DNA from: Yponomeuta sedellus
Taxonomy: Eukaryota > Arthropoda > Insecta > Lepidoptera > Yponomeutidae
NCBI GenBank assembly: GCA_934045075.1
Contig: OW203723.1
Coordinates: 18,212,035-18,276,034 of the forward strand
Length of the DNA: 64,000 bases
Direction: 5' to 3'
Shown: positions 20,156 to 30,702 of the stretch, in pieces
Position numbering within the stretch: the first letter of the stretch is position 1
Layout: each line of letters starts with the position of its first letter
Translations under genes and position numbers: made by a program
The notes under the pieces: model-generated
Databases searched by the model: none
Seen by the model: the letters and a program-made list of their open reading frames with translations, nothing else
What the model was told of the DNA's origin: nothing

Positions 20156-20510
20156 CGTGGCCTAGGCGAACCGAGTGATTGCTATGAATTACTTGGTTAA
20201 GCAACAACAGGCGCGGTTAGGTACAGGATGAGTGAGCGTCCCGTTACTATCGCTGGTGGCATTTTTCCGAGCGCTTCCGTGCTTCGCAAGGCACGTTAAG
20301 CCGTTGGTGCCGGCTGTCATATAATGGCAGTCGTTAAGCCATGTCAGAGGCCTTATGTGCGGCTTGATAACCTCTGACAGTAAGGCCCGCCACTGTCTTA
20401 CATTCCTCCACCAACCCGGATTTGGCCCCCGTGGTGGAATATGGCCTAACCTTCCTGCGATGCAGGAAGAGACACGTGCCCCAGTAGTGGGGACATACAA
20501 GGTTTCATAA
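20156..20510 (+). mobile_element. 5S-SINE, nearly full length
   Basis: It lacks only the first bases of the head (starts CCGTGGCCTAGG). The 5S-like motifs are well preserved: GGTTAAGCAACAACAGGCG, GCGCGGTTAG and GGATGAGTGAGCGTC. The tail reads CAGTAGTGGGGACATACAAGG. A 103-codon reverse frame over it is a shadow. Confidence 0.85.
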
Positions 20511-20864
20511 CGAAATGATGCGAGGCTTCCTGCCTACATTTAAGTAGCATCATATTGGTTAAAGCACGGATTTGTTTTAAGTTTTTGGCAGCCGATTGTA
20601 TCAATTGTTTACGAAAAAGCGGAGGCGAGTGTCTTAAATTGTCATATCACAAAACGCTCATATCTTTCAAACTATGGACAGATGGGATTTGAGGCGACAT
20701 TACTTTTCAGTCAGGTTACTTCATAGCTCATTATTTATTATACACAAACAAAGAAACAAATTAAGCACGTAACATCGTAGAACCCGTCTTTGCTTACTAA
20801 TAGGCGTGACTGGGGTCAAGTGTAGCCTGCCATACTTGAAAAAAAATTTTACATAATAGACATA
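20511..20864. other. unassigned non-coding DNA
   Basis: No gene or repeat is recognised in this stretch. Confidence 0.35.
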
Positions 20865-21081
20865 AGGTGTCGCGGGTGTCGTAAAAGGCGACTAAGGGAC
20901 ACAAACTGGGGGGTGGGCAGCAGGGCCCCCCGAAAGTACAATTCCAGCGAACTGCGATCCCCAACCCGCATGCCCAGCGTGGGGATTATGGGCATTACCC
21001 CCTTTGATTGCACAACGTGGCGCTCTTCAGGGGAGGGCTATGTCCAGCAGTGGACAAGTATAGCCTGACGACGACGACGGT
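20865..21081 (+). mobile_element. internally deleted RTE-like element
   Basis: It joins a 5' module (GTGTCGCGGGTGTCGTAAAAGGCGACTAAGGGA and GTGGGCAGCAGGGC..CCC) to CTGCGATCCCCAACCCGCATGCCCAGCGTGGGG and then directly to the LINE 3' end GGGGAGGGCTATGTCCAGCAG, ending in GACGACGACGACGG. Copies with the same order are at 22012-22230 (minus) and 32872-33046 (plus). The repeated order suggests a non-autonomous derivative that spread as such. Confidence 0.65.
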
Positions 21082-22011
21082 GAGATAGATGAGTAAAATA
21101 CCCCTTTGAATTGGTTTTAGTTCACAACTTTACTGGCTTCAAAGTTACGGGGAGTCGATAAAGGCTCATTTTGTGTAAATATTTTATGCAGAATGCGGGC
21201 GCGCGCGGCCTTGGCCTGGCGCACTGCCCCTAGTGAGGGCTGTTAACAAACCCTCACACACATTTTTCTGGCTTGATAACGAGATGTGATGTGACTGTCC
21301 ACTTTGTCTGCTGATTATGTTGACGGGTGTGAAAAAAAGAGAATTTCGGGTAAGTTGATAGTGTTATCGGGTGACAAATATCCGTTTTGCCTGCTACAGT
21401 GTAATTTGAATAATTGTACGATTGCATAATTAATTCCATTTGTTGTCTAATATGAACAAGTATCAATATAAAAATTTGGACTGGCTAATTTCCTTCAGCA
21501 ACTTTCAATGGATCATCCAAGAAATTACTTTTATCAACAAGGCCGCCAACGGTACTTGTACTTGTAAATATTTTATATTTGTGGCTTTTTCCGGTTTAAA
21601 AGAAGATTTTTTTGATTATTCCCACTAAAATAATTCCAAATAAAATAACTTAGCTATGTATGACTATGATTTAGCATCAACATATTTCGGGTATTATTGG
21701 TGAGGGTTGCGGAGGGATGTGACTTTAGAACCCTAGGGACTTTAGTTTAGTCAAATTCCCGATCCTGAACTCATCCCGACTACGTAGAATTTTGTAAAAT
21801 TAAAAAAAAAAGTAAAATTTCAATTTATATCTCCAGCTTGGCATACAAGGGCTGATGCCACATCTCGAGCATTATACCTGCGTGTCGCTCCGTACGCGTA
21901 AAAGGAAAGACTCAGTAGCGGACTCGTAACTACAACATCTGAGGCCCGCTGGCAAATGTGGGGCCCCCGAGTAAAAATCTTTACGTTGCAACGATGCTAT
22001 TTACTGTAACT
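21082..22011. other. unassigned DNA with small LINE tail traces
   Basis: There is no gene. A weak LINE-tail trace (AAGGCCGCCAACGGTACTTGTA) lies near 21540-21570. Confidence 0.35.
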
Positions 22012-22230
22012 TTTTCTTCTTCTTCAGGCTTCATTAGTCCTGCTGGACATAGCCCTCCCCTAATGAGCGCAAGATTGTGCCATCATTGGGGGGTAATGCC
22101 CATAATCCCCACGCTGAGCATGCGGGTTGGGGATCGCAGTTCGGTGGAATTGTACTGCAGGGGGTGCTGCTGCCCACCCCCCGGGTTGTATCCCTTAGTC
22201 GGCTTTTACGACACCCGCGGGAAGAATTTG
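22012..22230 (-). mobile_element. internally deleted RTE-like element
   Basis: Reverse orientation of the unit at 20865-21081: TTCTTCTTCTTCAGGCT..., GGACATAGCCCTCCCC, CCCCACGCTGAGCATGCGGG, then CCCTTAGTCGGCTTTTACGACACCCGCGG. A 104-codon plus frame over it is antisense. Confidence 0.65.
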
Positions 22231-22331
22231 GGATTCTCTAGGCTGACACCACACAGCCTTCAATTATTATAAGTAACATATTATAATTTTATTGTAACAG
22301 ATGGATGCATTGTAAATTAACATAACATAAC

Positions 22332-22503
22332 ATTTACCTACAGGCACATACACTGCTCTGAGATACCCTTTGTCGTGGGAACCAGAAACAACGACATCAC
22401 AAAAATGTAAATATCCAAACCTGGGGTTTTTATTGTCCCCAGCTGGGGATCGAACACGGGACCTCTTGCATGGTAGGCCGATGCACTACCGCCACTGAGG
22501 CCG
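22332..22503 (-). mobile_element. SINE-D copy
   Basis: Body GGTTCCCACGACAAAGGG and head GGTCCCGTGTTCGATCCCC; box A is degraded (GGCGGTAGTGCATCGG). Confidence 0.75.
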
Positions 22504-23007
22504 ACAATTAACTGATTACTTTTCGTATGAATGTTTCGAAATGTGAATAATATATTTGGATTTACATATAGTCTTTAGTTGTAGTATAAGCTCTTACAGT
22601 ACTTGTATAAAACACACATTTTTTTTAAAAAAACTTTAAAATGGTCGGCTATATCTGAGCTCGGCGTCTCGTGGTCTGGGGGTCCCCTACGGGTCGAGGG
22701 CCCGTGGCTCTATCCAGGTCTGCCACCCTATAGTTACGCCACTGGACTGAGTCCGTAAGACTCGGCGTGAGGATCGGTATGTACTGTAACGATACTTCTT
22801 TATACTTCTTTAGCCGTCCAGTCAAGTTTGAATTATTTTAAAGGAAATCGTTACGTTTGGTTAGGTGTCAGTTAGTCGGTTTAAGTAGGCTCCCTAGTAT
22901 ATCTAAATCGACTAACTTTTTTCGTTGAAAAAAGACAATAAAAATATAGATTAGTTTTGCTTTAATTCAGTCTTTTACTCGTAAGAAGAAGTTCACCACA
23001 GTACAGT

Positions 23008-23478
23008 CTGTTAGCTTTTAGAATATACCTCGGCTACTAGCGAATGGAATCGGATGTATAAAATATCACCTCACCGTTTGTGACTACCCCCACCTTCTCC
23101 ACGTCACCTGTTGGTTGGCTAGAATAAAATACTATTTAGTATTAAGCCCGCCCATTGTACAATCTTTACAGGTACAATAAATAATTTAATAATAATAATA
23201 ATGATATTCGGTAAGGTAAGGTTTATTTTATATTGTTATTTACTACTTCAAAATAGTGAAGGTATGGTCGCGGGTTCGAATCCCGGCATGAGTGGAATTT
23301 TTTGCCTCTAAATAGGTTTTTAAAATTGTGCGTGGCACGGGTTTGTGCATTAAAAAAAAAGAATATAACAGTGAAGAAAAGTTTTATACAGAGCAGGAAG
23401 TAGTATTACACTCGTGTGCTTTCGGCGAAAACCAAAGCCTGCTCTAGAGCCCGAGGTATATTCTAAAAGCTAAAAGAC
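23008..23478. mobile_element. TIR-flanked composite holding LINE and SINE-A pieces
   Basis: TTAGCTTTTAGAATATACCTCGG near 23012-23034 and its reverse complement near 23452-23477 bracket about 470 bp. Between them lie a LINE 3' end (23060-23212, twin of 40358-40506, ending in an AAT run) and a SINE-A 3' end (23266-23368, GGTCGCGGGTTCGAATCCC to TGTGCATTAAAAAAAAAG). It is either a TIR element that collected insertions or an inverted duplication. Confidence 0.5.
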
Positions 23479-23484
23479 TCTACC

Positions 23485-23488
23485 TATG

Positions 23489-23519
<31 letters not shown>

Positions 23520-23520
23520 C
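23485..23520. repeat. TATG tetranucleotide microsatellite
   Basis: About eight consecutive TATG units, probably the remnant of a LINE tail. Confidence 0.9.
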
Positions 23521-24000
23521 TATCTAACAAGGTAAAAATAGTCATGGTACGTCGAGACTCCGAGGGCAGACCGCCAGACCATTGAGTTAATAACTAATAT
23601 TACTTACTACCACTTGAATTATGGGAAGCTATATCTTAGCCATTATGACGCCATGACTACTTATTTTCTTAGCACGATCGCGCGTGACAGGAGAGAACGA
23701 GTTTATTATTTGTAATTATGGTTTATACATCCTTCGTTTACAACACTGAGATAGCTCAGTTGTAAACGGAGTAGGTAATTAAAAAGTTAAATTAATTATT
23801 TTATTTTTGCGGTTACTTAAGGCGTGACAGGCTGATTAACTCATCTATGGCCAATCGAAAATACTATGGCGTAACTTTAATAGGAGGTATTCATAAAAAA
23901 TGTATGTCAGATTTAATCGAAATTGGTAAAAGTTCGCAAATTACATAATGATGAAAAAGAAAATTGTCTACTAGAACGTGCTATCGAACGGTCAAGTGTG

Positions 24001-24170
24001 CATTTTTTTTTATATTAAGTAGCCTATATAAGACTCACTGCAGGGCAAAGGCCTTCTCTCAGAGTAAGAGTGGGCTTAATCACCACGCGTGCTCGCCGCA
24101 GATTGACATTTTCAGGCGAAGCATGCGGTCCCACACTCAGGTTTCCTCCCGACGTTTTTTTTTTTTTAAG
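24001..24170 (-). mobile_element. SINE-E fragment
   Basis: CACTGCAGGGCAAAGGCC, CACCACGCGTGCTCGCCGCAG and CACTCAGGTTTCCTC.CGA are in family order between two T-runs. The tRNA-like head is absent. Confidence 0.65.
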
Positions 24171-24608
24171 TATTTGATGAAACCATACGTGTCGTTAAAT
24201 AATATTGACATCGGCTTTCTGAAGGAAATAAATACTATTAACTAAAAATTCATTACTACCTAAGACAATATCTCACTTGAAGTATAGTAACAATGCGTGG
24301 TCGCTCCTTGCACTTCCTAGTGAAGTTTGTTACCCCACTTCTGAATGGCATGCTTGCGTATCATTGTTTCGCCTTCCTTGGGTTAGTTGATATCAGTGCC
24401 TAGTATTTTCTTCTGGTTACCTCTCTTTCTAGAAAGTCGAAGGCGCAGAGGAAGGGCAGCCCCCGCCCTCTGTAACATAGAGCAAGTGTGGAAGTGAGGT
24501 GTGCCTACACTTTGTTACGCAAGGGCAAAAGGGCTGCACATCCCGCAGCGCCGGAACAGTGGCAGAAGTAGATGACGGTCAACGTTGCAGTTGCCGAGAT
24601 CACGGATA

Positions 24609-24993
24609 AAGGCCGAGACGAGGTACTATCCCCGGGTACTTTTTTGTCCGTCGCTATAGATCTCTTATAAATTGAATCGAATAACGCATACAAAGGACTA
24701 GAAGTATCCCGTAAAAAAATCCCTTAAGTTTCCGAGGACATCAAAAGACCGGACTGGACAAAAGTTCCGTGTTTTCTTTTAAAATGCCCTTTCCTTTTCG
24801 ACTTCATGTAAATTACAACACAACGTGATCTCAGAATATTTGCTTCCATAGCGTACGCTTCACTCAATTTTCGAGGAACACATGACCGCACACCGTAGGC
24901 GTTGAGTGCGCGACAAGTACTCGGAGGACATTTTTACGCGATTCAGGGACTTTTGTTCCTTGGGGACTAAAGTCCCTCGTCTGCGCAGGCCTT
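24609..24993. mobile_element. MITE-L copy 2
   Basis: It matches 11230-11607 end to end. The right TIR is intact (AGTCCCTCGTCTGCGCAGGCCTT), while the left has lost about 7 bp (AAGGCCGAGACGAGG). A 62-codon minus frame reaching into it is chance. Confidence 0.8.
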
Positions 24994-25300
24994 AAACTGA
25001 AGTAGCGAGTACTGTTTCTTGGTCACCCTACCAAAGCAGACGCGCCATCTAGTACTGACTACTTGACTGGCCATCTTCAGCCAGGTTATATAAAGTTCTT
25101 TTTAATAACATGAGTGAAAAACCGTCAGCCTTTTAATTGGATGCCGCCGCATAATAAATGTCTTAAGCAGTTAATTCGTCGGCTTATTTTCCTAGTTAGC
25201 GGTGTCGTACGTGTATGAAACTGATATTTTATTGCATTCACCTTAAGCCTGGACAGAAAGAAAAATCGTATCCCTTTTTAGGTACAGGGTAGTATCCTTA

Positions 25301-25303
<3 letters not shown>

Positions 25304-25388
<85 letters not shown>
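25304..25388. repeat. TA dinucleotide microsatellite
   Basis: An uninterrupted TA run of about 85 bp directly abuts the head of the R-family repeat at 25389. Confidence 0.95.
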
Positions 25389-25392
<4 letters not shown>

Positions 25393-25905
25393 CGGCCAAG
25401 TGCCAGTCAGACTCGCGCACCAAGGATTCCGTACAAACCTGTATTATAGACCTGAGTATTTGGTATGAATTTCAATTTAATACCTCTACGCGTTTATGAG
25501 GAAATGGGTAGTAAGTTTAAAATTATTAAAAAAAAATATATTATGTGATGTAACTAAAAATTTATGGTTTTCGTAATTTTTCCTTTATCTATGCTATAAG
25601 ACGTTGCTTCGTACCAAATTTCAAGATTCTGAGTTCACGGGAAGCACCCTGTAGGTTTTGATTCCCTTGCAAGTGTCGAAAATTTGCGGCATAATCGGCT
25701 GTATCTTTTGATTGCGTTGGCTTAGAAGTTTGATTTTTTCACAGCTTCAAGGGACAGTAGACCTGAGTAATTGATATAAATTTCAGCTTCATACCTCCAC
25801 GCGTTCCTGAGAAAAAGGGTCTTGACAGACGGACGGACGGACAGACGGACAACAAAGTGATCCTATAAGGGTTCCGTCTTTTCCTTTTGAGGTACGGAAC
25901 CCTAA
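25389..25905 (+). mobile_element. R-family repeat, compact complete copy
   Basis: Head ACCGGCCAAGTGCCAGTCAGAC..CGCACCAAGGATTCCGTAC; tail GACGGACGGACGGACAGACGG, AACAAAGTGATCCTATAAGGGTTCCGT and GGTACGGAACCCTAA. It has no ORF and is about 517 bp. It is abundant in lepidopteran genomes in my recollection; its class is not certain. Confidence 0.7.
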
Positions 25906-25944
25906 TAATACTGTTTGGTCGCCGTGATTATTATTTTTTGATTG

Positions 25945-26165
25945 ATTGATTAATCATTTATTTACACTTACACACACACGCAATAAAAACAATATTAAGC
26001 AGACTATACGTACAAGAGAAGAAAAAGCAACAACACATACGATACACAATGAAACACAGACACAGAGCATTTTCCAGTGTGAGTACTGTGGGTGTGGCAA
26101 GTGCAAAAGGGCTCTGACTCAGCATAAGCTGGAGATATGATACTCCAGCGCTGGTCTTCCGTCAG
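25945..26165 (-). mobile_element. LINE 3' end fragment (GTGTGGCAA.TGCAAA family)
   Basis: Shared in opposite orientation with 43955-44215: GTGGGTGTGGCAAGTGCAAA, CAGC.TAAGCTG.AG and CTCCAGCGCTGGT. On minus it ends in TGTAAATAAATGATTAATCAATCAATC, a tetranucleotide tail. Confidence 0.6.
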
Positions 26166-26899
26166 TACCCGTGAGGCGGCATGCAGGCCTCGGAGATTAT
26201 GTATATCTGTTTATCCAATATCAGCTTTCTGATACCTGTTGTCTCTGTGCTAAGCCGCGAACAAATAAACAGACGGCCGGACATCGCGAAACTATGAGGA
26301 TTCGTCAATACGTCCGTAAAATTGAATCCATGGAACCGTGACGTGGTAAGAAATTAGTGCTGAGTAAAAAAAAAACAAAATATAGAAAGACACTTAGATC
26401 GCTCGATTTTTTTAGTCGGTTAAAAAGGGTCTCTGAACTACAGTGGTGAATCATTGTTACGAAGTGTTGCACACCAGCATTAGCGATGCATTTCAGATAA
26501 CACACACAGTCATAATGCTCACTGTGGTATTTATTTCAGTTCGCATTGTGTATTCGAGTGGTTTTAAGTACCTATTTTTAGAGTACCACAATGACCACAG
26601 GCATATTGTTTAGTCAATTACGCTATCTTCTCACTTAACAGCACGTTTTAATAAAATATTAGAAACATAAAAAAGCTCTATTTACAAAAATTCTAAAACT
26701 ATCTTCAGTGAAAATTTTGATAATTTGTGGTAAAACTTTCCCTGTATCACAACTTATTTAAACTGCCTCTAAGGTATGTTTAATGAAAACGATTGGGTGC
26801 GAGCGAGGTTTCTCATCGCTTATTAAAACTTTTTATTGGAAAATAATTTACTCAAATAATTTACAAAAGCAACCAAGTATTATGATTTTTCCTTTCCCT
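26166..26899. other. unassigned non-coding DNA
   Basis: No gene is seen. Short traces of a TTAGTCGGTTAAAAAGG repeat occur near 26412-26430. Confidence 0.35.
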
Positions 26900-27251
26900 A
26901 TGTTGAGTCCCTGTTTTTATTCCCTCAACAAGAAACGGTTATAGCTTTACCATATCCGTCCGTCCGTCTGTGTACGGCTTTGCTCATAGGCTCATAGACA
27001 CTTATTACAGAAACTAGAGAGCTGAAATCTGGCATATTACAGCTAAGAAGGTTTTGTAAATCATCGTGTAATAGTCGACCAACTTACAACGGAAAACTTC
27101 GAACAAATTCTATTAAAAAATACTGTGGTGAAGTAAACGTATTGTTAAAAAAAGTAAACTCAATGAACATGTTCATAATATCAATCAAATAGTCCTCCTC
27201 CTTTTAAGTCTTATTCTACATAATATGTATTATTTTGAAATATTAATATTA

Positions 27252-28542
27252 CGAGGGCTGCTACTTATGTATGCGGAATAGAAAAAATAAACAAATGTAT
27301 ATGGCTAAATATGCTTTTATTGTTTTTCAAAGTATTCTCCACTATGATCGATGCACTTTTGCATTCGATGAAACCAATTTGTAAAACACTTTTTCCACTC
27401 TGATTGAGGTATCTCCAAAACGTGCTGTTTGAACGCATCTACGGCATCTTCACGGGTCGAAAATCGTTGACCACGTAATTCATTCTTTACATTTGGGAAT
27501 AAATAGAAATCATTGGGAGCCAAATCAGGGCTGTACGGTGGATGACCCATCAATTCTATTTTTTGACCATCCAAAAATGTAGTTGTTTCCTGAGATGTAT
27601 GACAGCTGGCATTGTCATGGTGAAGTATGATTCTGCGTCGCTGGTTGTTTTGGCGTATTTCTTCAAATACTTCCGGCAAACAAATGGTCGTGTACCACTC
27701 CGAATTAACCGTTCTGCGATTCTCCAGTGGTATTGTAGCCACATGGCCATTAATACCAAAAAAGCAGGCCACCATTTGCTTTACAGTGCTTTTTGCACGA
27801 GCCACTTTCGTAGGGTTCGGCTCATTTTGAAACACCCAAACTCTTGATTGTTGTTTAGTTTCGGGATCGTACGCGTAGATCCAGGATTCGTCACCTGTGT
27901 AGATATTATAAACAGATTTTGAGTCGCCTCCGTTGAATTTTTTTAAGGTTTTCTTGCACCATTCGACGCGAGCATCATTTTGATCCTGAGTTAAGTTGTG
28001 CGGGATCCAACGCGAACAAATTTTTTTTACAGACAAATGATCATGTAATATCCTATGAATGCTCGTCATACATTTGCCCAGAATTGCCTCTATCTCGCGA
28101 TATGTAACATGGCGGTCTTGCTTTATTAGTTTTCGCATAGCTTCAATATTTTGTGGCACACCCACCGATTTCGGGCGACCTTCTTTAACTTCGTCCGTGA
28201 GCTTACTGCGCCCGCGATTAAACTTACTAAACCAGTAATACACAGTCGTTTTTGATGGAGCTTCACCACCAAAAGTCGAAGTTAATTGATCTACGCACTG
28301 TTGTTGCGTTAAACCACGTCGAAAATCGTAATAAATCATAGCACGAATATTTTCACGAGTGAGTGACATTTTTTCAGCGATATGACATTTTAAACCCAAC
28401 AAAAACAAAACACTAACGTATATAAGAGAAAAATATTAGCGGCCAGTATTTAAAAAAAAGAACGAATTTGACCATGGAGGTCAGACATTGCGTTTAAAAT
28501 TATTGGAATCCCAGATTCCGCATACATAAGTAGCAGCCTATG
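27252..28542 (-). mobile_element. mariner transposon, complete, TA target duplication
   Basis: The 1291-bp element is bounded by TA on both sides (27250-27251 and 28543-28544). Its 28-bp TIRs (left 27252-27279, right 28515-28542) agree at 25 positions; the three mismatches are at positions 2-4 from the outer end. The transposase fills most of the interior on the minus strand. Size, TA duplication, TIR length and the D,D34D enzyme all agree with the mariner family. Confidence 0.95.
27317..28408 (-). CDS. mariner transposase, intact D,D34D
   Basis: Catalyses cut-and-paste transposition of its own element in the nucleus, binding the TIRs and inserting at TA. The frame gives 363 residues; I favour the internal methionine at residue 14 (codon at 28367-28369), leaving 350 residues, the normal mariner size, and starting MSLTRENIRAMIYYDFRRG. 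Residues about 18-125 hold the paired helix-turn-helix DNA-binding region, followed by the mariner-type WIPHNL (134-139). Catalytic aspartates are D173 (TGDESW), D265 (HHDNASCHT) and D300 (YSPDLAPNDFYLF). D265 and D300 are separated by 34 residues, which defines mariner against Tc1 (D,D34E). No stop or frameshift interrupts the frame, unusual for mariners and a sign of recent arrival or recent activity. I do not assign the subfamily. Expression is not shown. Confidence 0.95.
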   Translation of the reverse strand: MFLLGLKCHIAEKMSLTRENIRAMIYYDFRRGLTQQQCVDQLTSTFGGEAPSKTTVYYWFSKFNRGRSKLTDEVKEGRPKSVGVPQNIEAMRKLIKQDRHVTYREIEAILGKCMTSIHRILHDHLSVKKICSRWIPHNLTQDQNDARVEWCKKTLKKFNGGDSKSVYNIYTGDESWIYAYDPETKQQSRVWVFQNEPNPTKVARAKSTVKQMVACFFGINGHVATIPLENRRTVNSEWYTTICLPEVFEEIRQNNQRRRIILHHDNASCHTSQETTTFLDGQKIELMGHPPYSPDLAPNDFYLFPNVKNELRGQRFSTREDAVDAFKQHVLEIPQSEWKKCFTNWFHRMQKCIDHSGEYFEKQ

Positions 28543-28960
28543 TATTTTGACGGCCAACTGCGGAACCCTGAGTTGCGCGTGGCTGGACACGCACTTGGCC
28601 CGTATTGTTGTGAACTACAGAACCCTAAAAAGGGCTATACATTCTGAAACCCTGTACAATGGAAAGTCGAAAACCAAAGCGAGATGTAGAATGACGCAAT
28701 AAAACTAGACACACATAATATTTTACGATTGTCACAATAAATCTTAAATCAATTCCAGAGTAGAAAGTACCTACTTAAACCCTTTTAGGGGAGTTATTTG
28801 TCACAGTTACCGATTTGTTCCGATATGTTAGTAATACGTTCGGCCAAACGTATAAATTAAAATTAATTCCCGATATAAAAACCCTGTACGATGGCACTGA
28901 GGCCCTTACTTTGGAGAAAAAACAAAAACAGATAATATTATATTAACAGATTATATTTTT

Positions 28961-29285
28961 AGCCTCTAAATAGGTTTTTAAATTTGTCCTTAGCACGGGT
29001 TAGTGCATTAAAAAAAAAATAGTATAATCATGTGGGTACAGTGATATCGTTCCGATGTAAAACCTAACTGCAAAGAGGTAGTCGGGGCTGTAAGTGATGC
29101 AATTTGCTTAAGCCAGTTGTCGCTGCCTGTACGTAATACAGAGAATAGTGTAAAGAGGTTCGAAATTTCACTGATGCCGGTGAGTCGCCCATTGGCTCAA
29201 TTGGAAGAGCGCTGGCACGGATAGCCAGAGGTTGCGGGTTCGAATCCCGGCATGGGTGAAATTTTTAGCCTCTAAATAGGTTTTT
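28961..29285 (+). mobile_element. SINE-A unit, copy b, direct terminal repeats
   Basis: It begins and ends with AGCCTCTAAATAGGTTTTT in the same orientation. Order on plus: terminal repeat, TTGTCCTTAGCACGGGTTAG and A-rich stretch, central body, tRNA-like head (TTGGCTCAATTGGAAGAGC, GGGTTCGAATCCC), terminal repeat. The tRNA-like part has a 5-bp anticodon stem with loop ACGGATA, formally GGA, but no long variable arm, so it is not a working tRNA-Ser. Confidence 0.8.
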
Positions 29286-29503
29286 ACATTTGGCTTTAAA
29301 TAATTTATACATCATCCAGACATCTAGTGACCAAAGTAGTCTAACAAAAGTACGTAGGTTACTTTTCTAAGCTAAGCTACCTTTAGCTAAGTGACTAACA
29401 AAAAAATTGTATTGCATTGAATTGAATTGATTTTCATTGAATTGTAAAATAAAATAAAATCAGGCGCTTCAATGCACGGAGCATATTTTATTAGGGCTTT
29501 TTT

Positions 29504-29706
29504 CGTTATCAACCCTTGTATGTTGCCACTGCTGGGGCACGGGTCTCTTCCTGCATCGCAGGAAGGTTAGGCCATACTCCACCACGGGGGCCAAGTACGG
29601 GTTGGTGGAGGATTGCAAGACAGGAGCAGGCCTTACTGTCAGAAGTTATTAAGCCGCCCATAAGGCCTCTGACATGGCTTAACGACTGCCATTATATGAC
29701 AGCCAT
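29504..29706 (-). mobile_element. 5S-SINE, 5'-truncated copy
   Basis: The 3' half is present from ATCAACCCTTGTATGTTGCC to CATTATATGACAGCC, and the 5S-like head is missing. TTAGGGCTTT before it and TTAAGGCTTT after it could be a diverged target duplication, so the truncation would date from insertion. Confidence 0.75.
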
Positions 29707-30166
29707 TAAGGCTTTGTACCAGATGCCAAATATAAGAAGAAGAATAAGAAAGAAGGATGCCTTTTAGGGCTTTTACGTCTATGTTGGGTAACACAGCGTC
29801 TAGTGGCCACTCCAACATCACTAGATAGATAGATACATTATTTATTCATATTAGACACACACATTTATATTACGTCATACCGTAACTACCTCCTTTCCCT
29901 GATAAATTAATTAATACCAAATATCAAGAAATTCGAATTTTGTTAGGGAATCTTTAGTAAATTATTTGGTTTTGTTTCAGAGTAAGTCCCTTGCCCTGGT
30001 GGTTATTAGAGGCTTTGATAAATGTCCCATTAACATTCCACGAGTAGCAACTGACACACTAGGCACGGGCTTATAGGTATGGTTTACTTATTTTTTAACA
30101 GATTAGTTTTCGTCCACCTTTCCTTACTTACTTAGATTTACTAATTTCTTATGACTATATCATTAC

Positions 30167-30334
30167 ACTAGCTGGTGCCCGCGACTTCGTCTACGCAAGA
30201 TTATCGAGCAGGTAGATTTTTTTCTACTATTTTATGAAGATATTCACACAATATCTGTATAAATTACGTGAAAGTAACAAACATCCATCCATCCATACTT
30301 ACAAACTTTCGCGTTTATAATAATATTAGTAAGT
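30167..30334. repeat. LINE-like tail (GCCCGCGACTTCGTC..TATTAGTAAG)
   Basis: CTAGCTGGTGCCCGCGACTTCGTC and CATCCATCCATACTTACAAACTTTCGC..TATAATATTAGTA are the two ends of a repeat I know from many insects, generally attributed to RTE-like non-LTR tails. There is no second copy in the window. Confidence 0.5.
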
Positions 30335-30702
30335 ATTGCCTAATTGAGTTAAGACGCAAATAACATTTGGTAAAATGAAGCGTAACATCAGTTCCGGTAC
30401 CGGCAGACAAATACTTAGATTTTACGAAGCAGACTATGTCGTTAAGCAGACTATTTAAATATTTGCCTAAATCAATTAGTCATTTTTCGATGACTTTAAG
30501 ATAGTATTTTCTAAGGTTAACACGAGCTGTAGACATAATTAAAACTGTTTTTATACGGATTTATGCTCGTTTATTACATTTTTACAATTTTCCAACGTTT
30601 CGGCACTTTTTCAGGTGCCGTGGTCCCGGATGACTGAGTCATAATGAGTAATAATGTCATAATGACTTTAAGATAGTTCAAGACAAAAAAAAAATAAATA
30701 AA

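Larger units (their letters stand above)
26900..28640 (-). mobile_element. R-family repeat (second type) split by mariner
   Basis: Minus-strand reading gives the head GGGCCAAGTGCGTGTCCAGCC..GGGTTCCGCA (28560-28605), then the mariner, then AATATTAATATTTC... and the tail ACACAGACGGACGGACGGATATGG (26950-26975). The head and GACGG-rich tail lie on either side of the transposon in the right order and orientation, so a single older repeat was interrupted. Confidence 0.65.

Noticed and set aside
27542..27847. 101-codon plus frame inside the mariner
   Set aside because: Antisense shadow of the transposase.
28961..29285. possible tRNA gene (GGCTCAATTGGAAGAGC..GGTTCGAATCCC)
   Set aside because: The tRNA-like part is always joined to the SINE-A body, the acceptor stem is imperfect, and the formal anticodon GGA lacks the long variable arm of tRNA-Ser.
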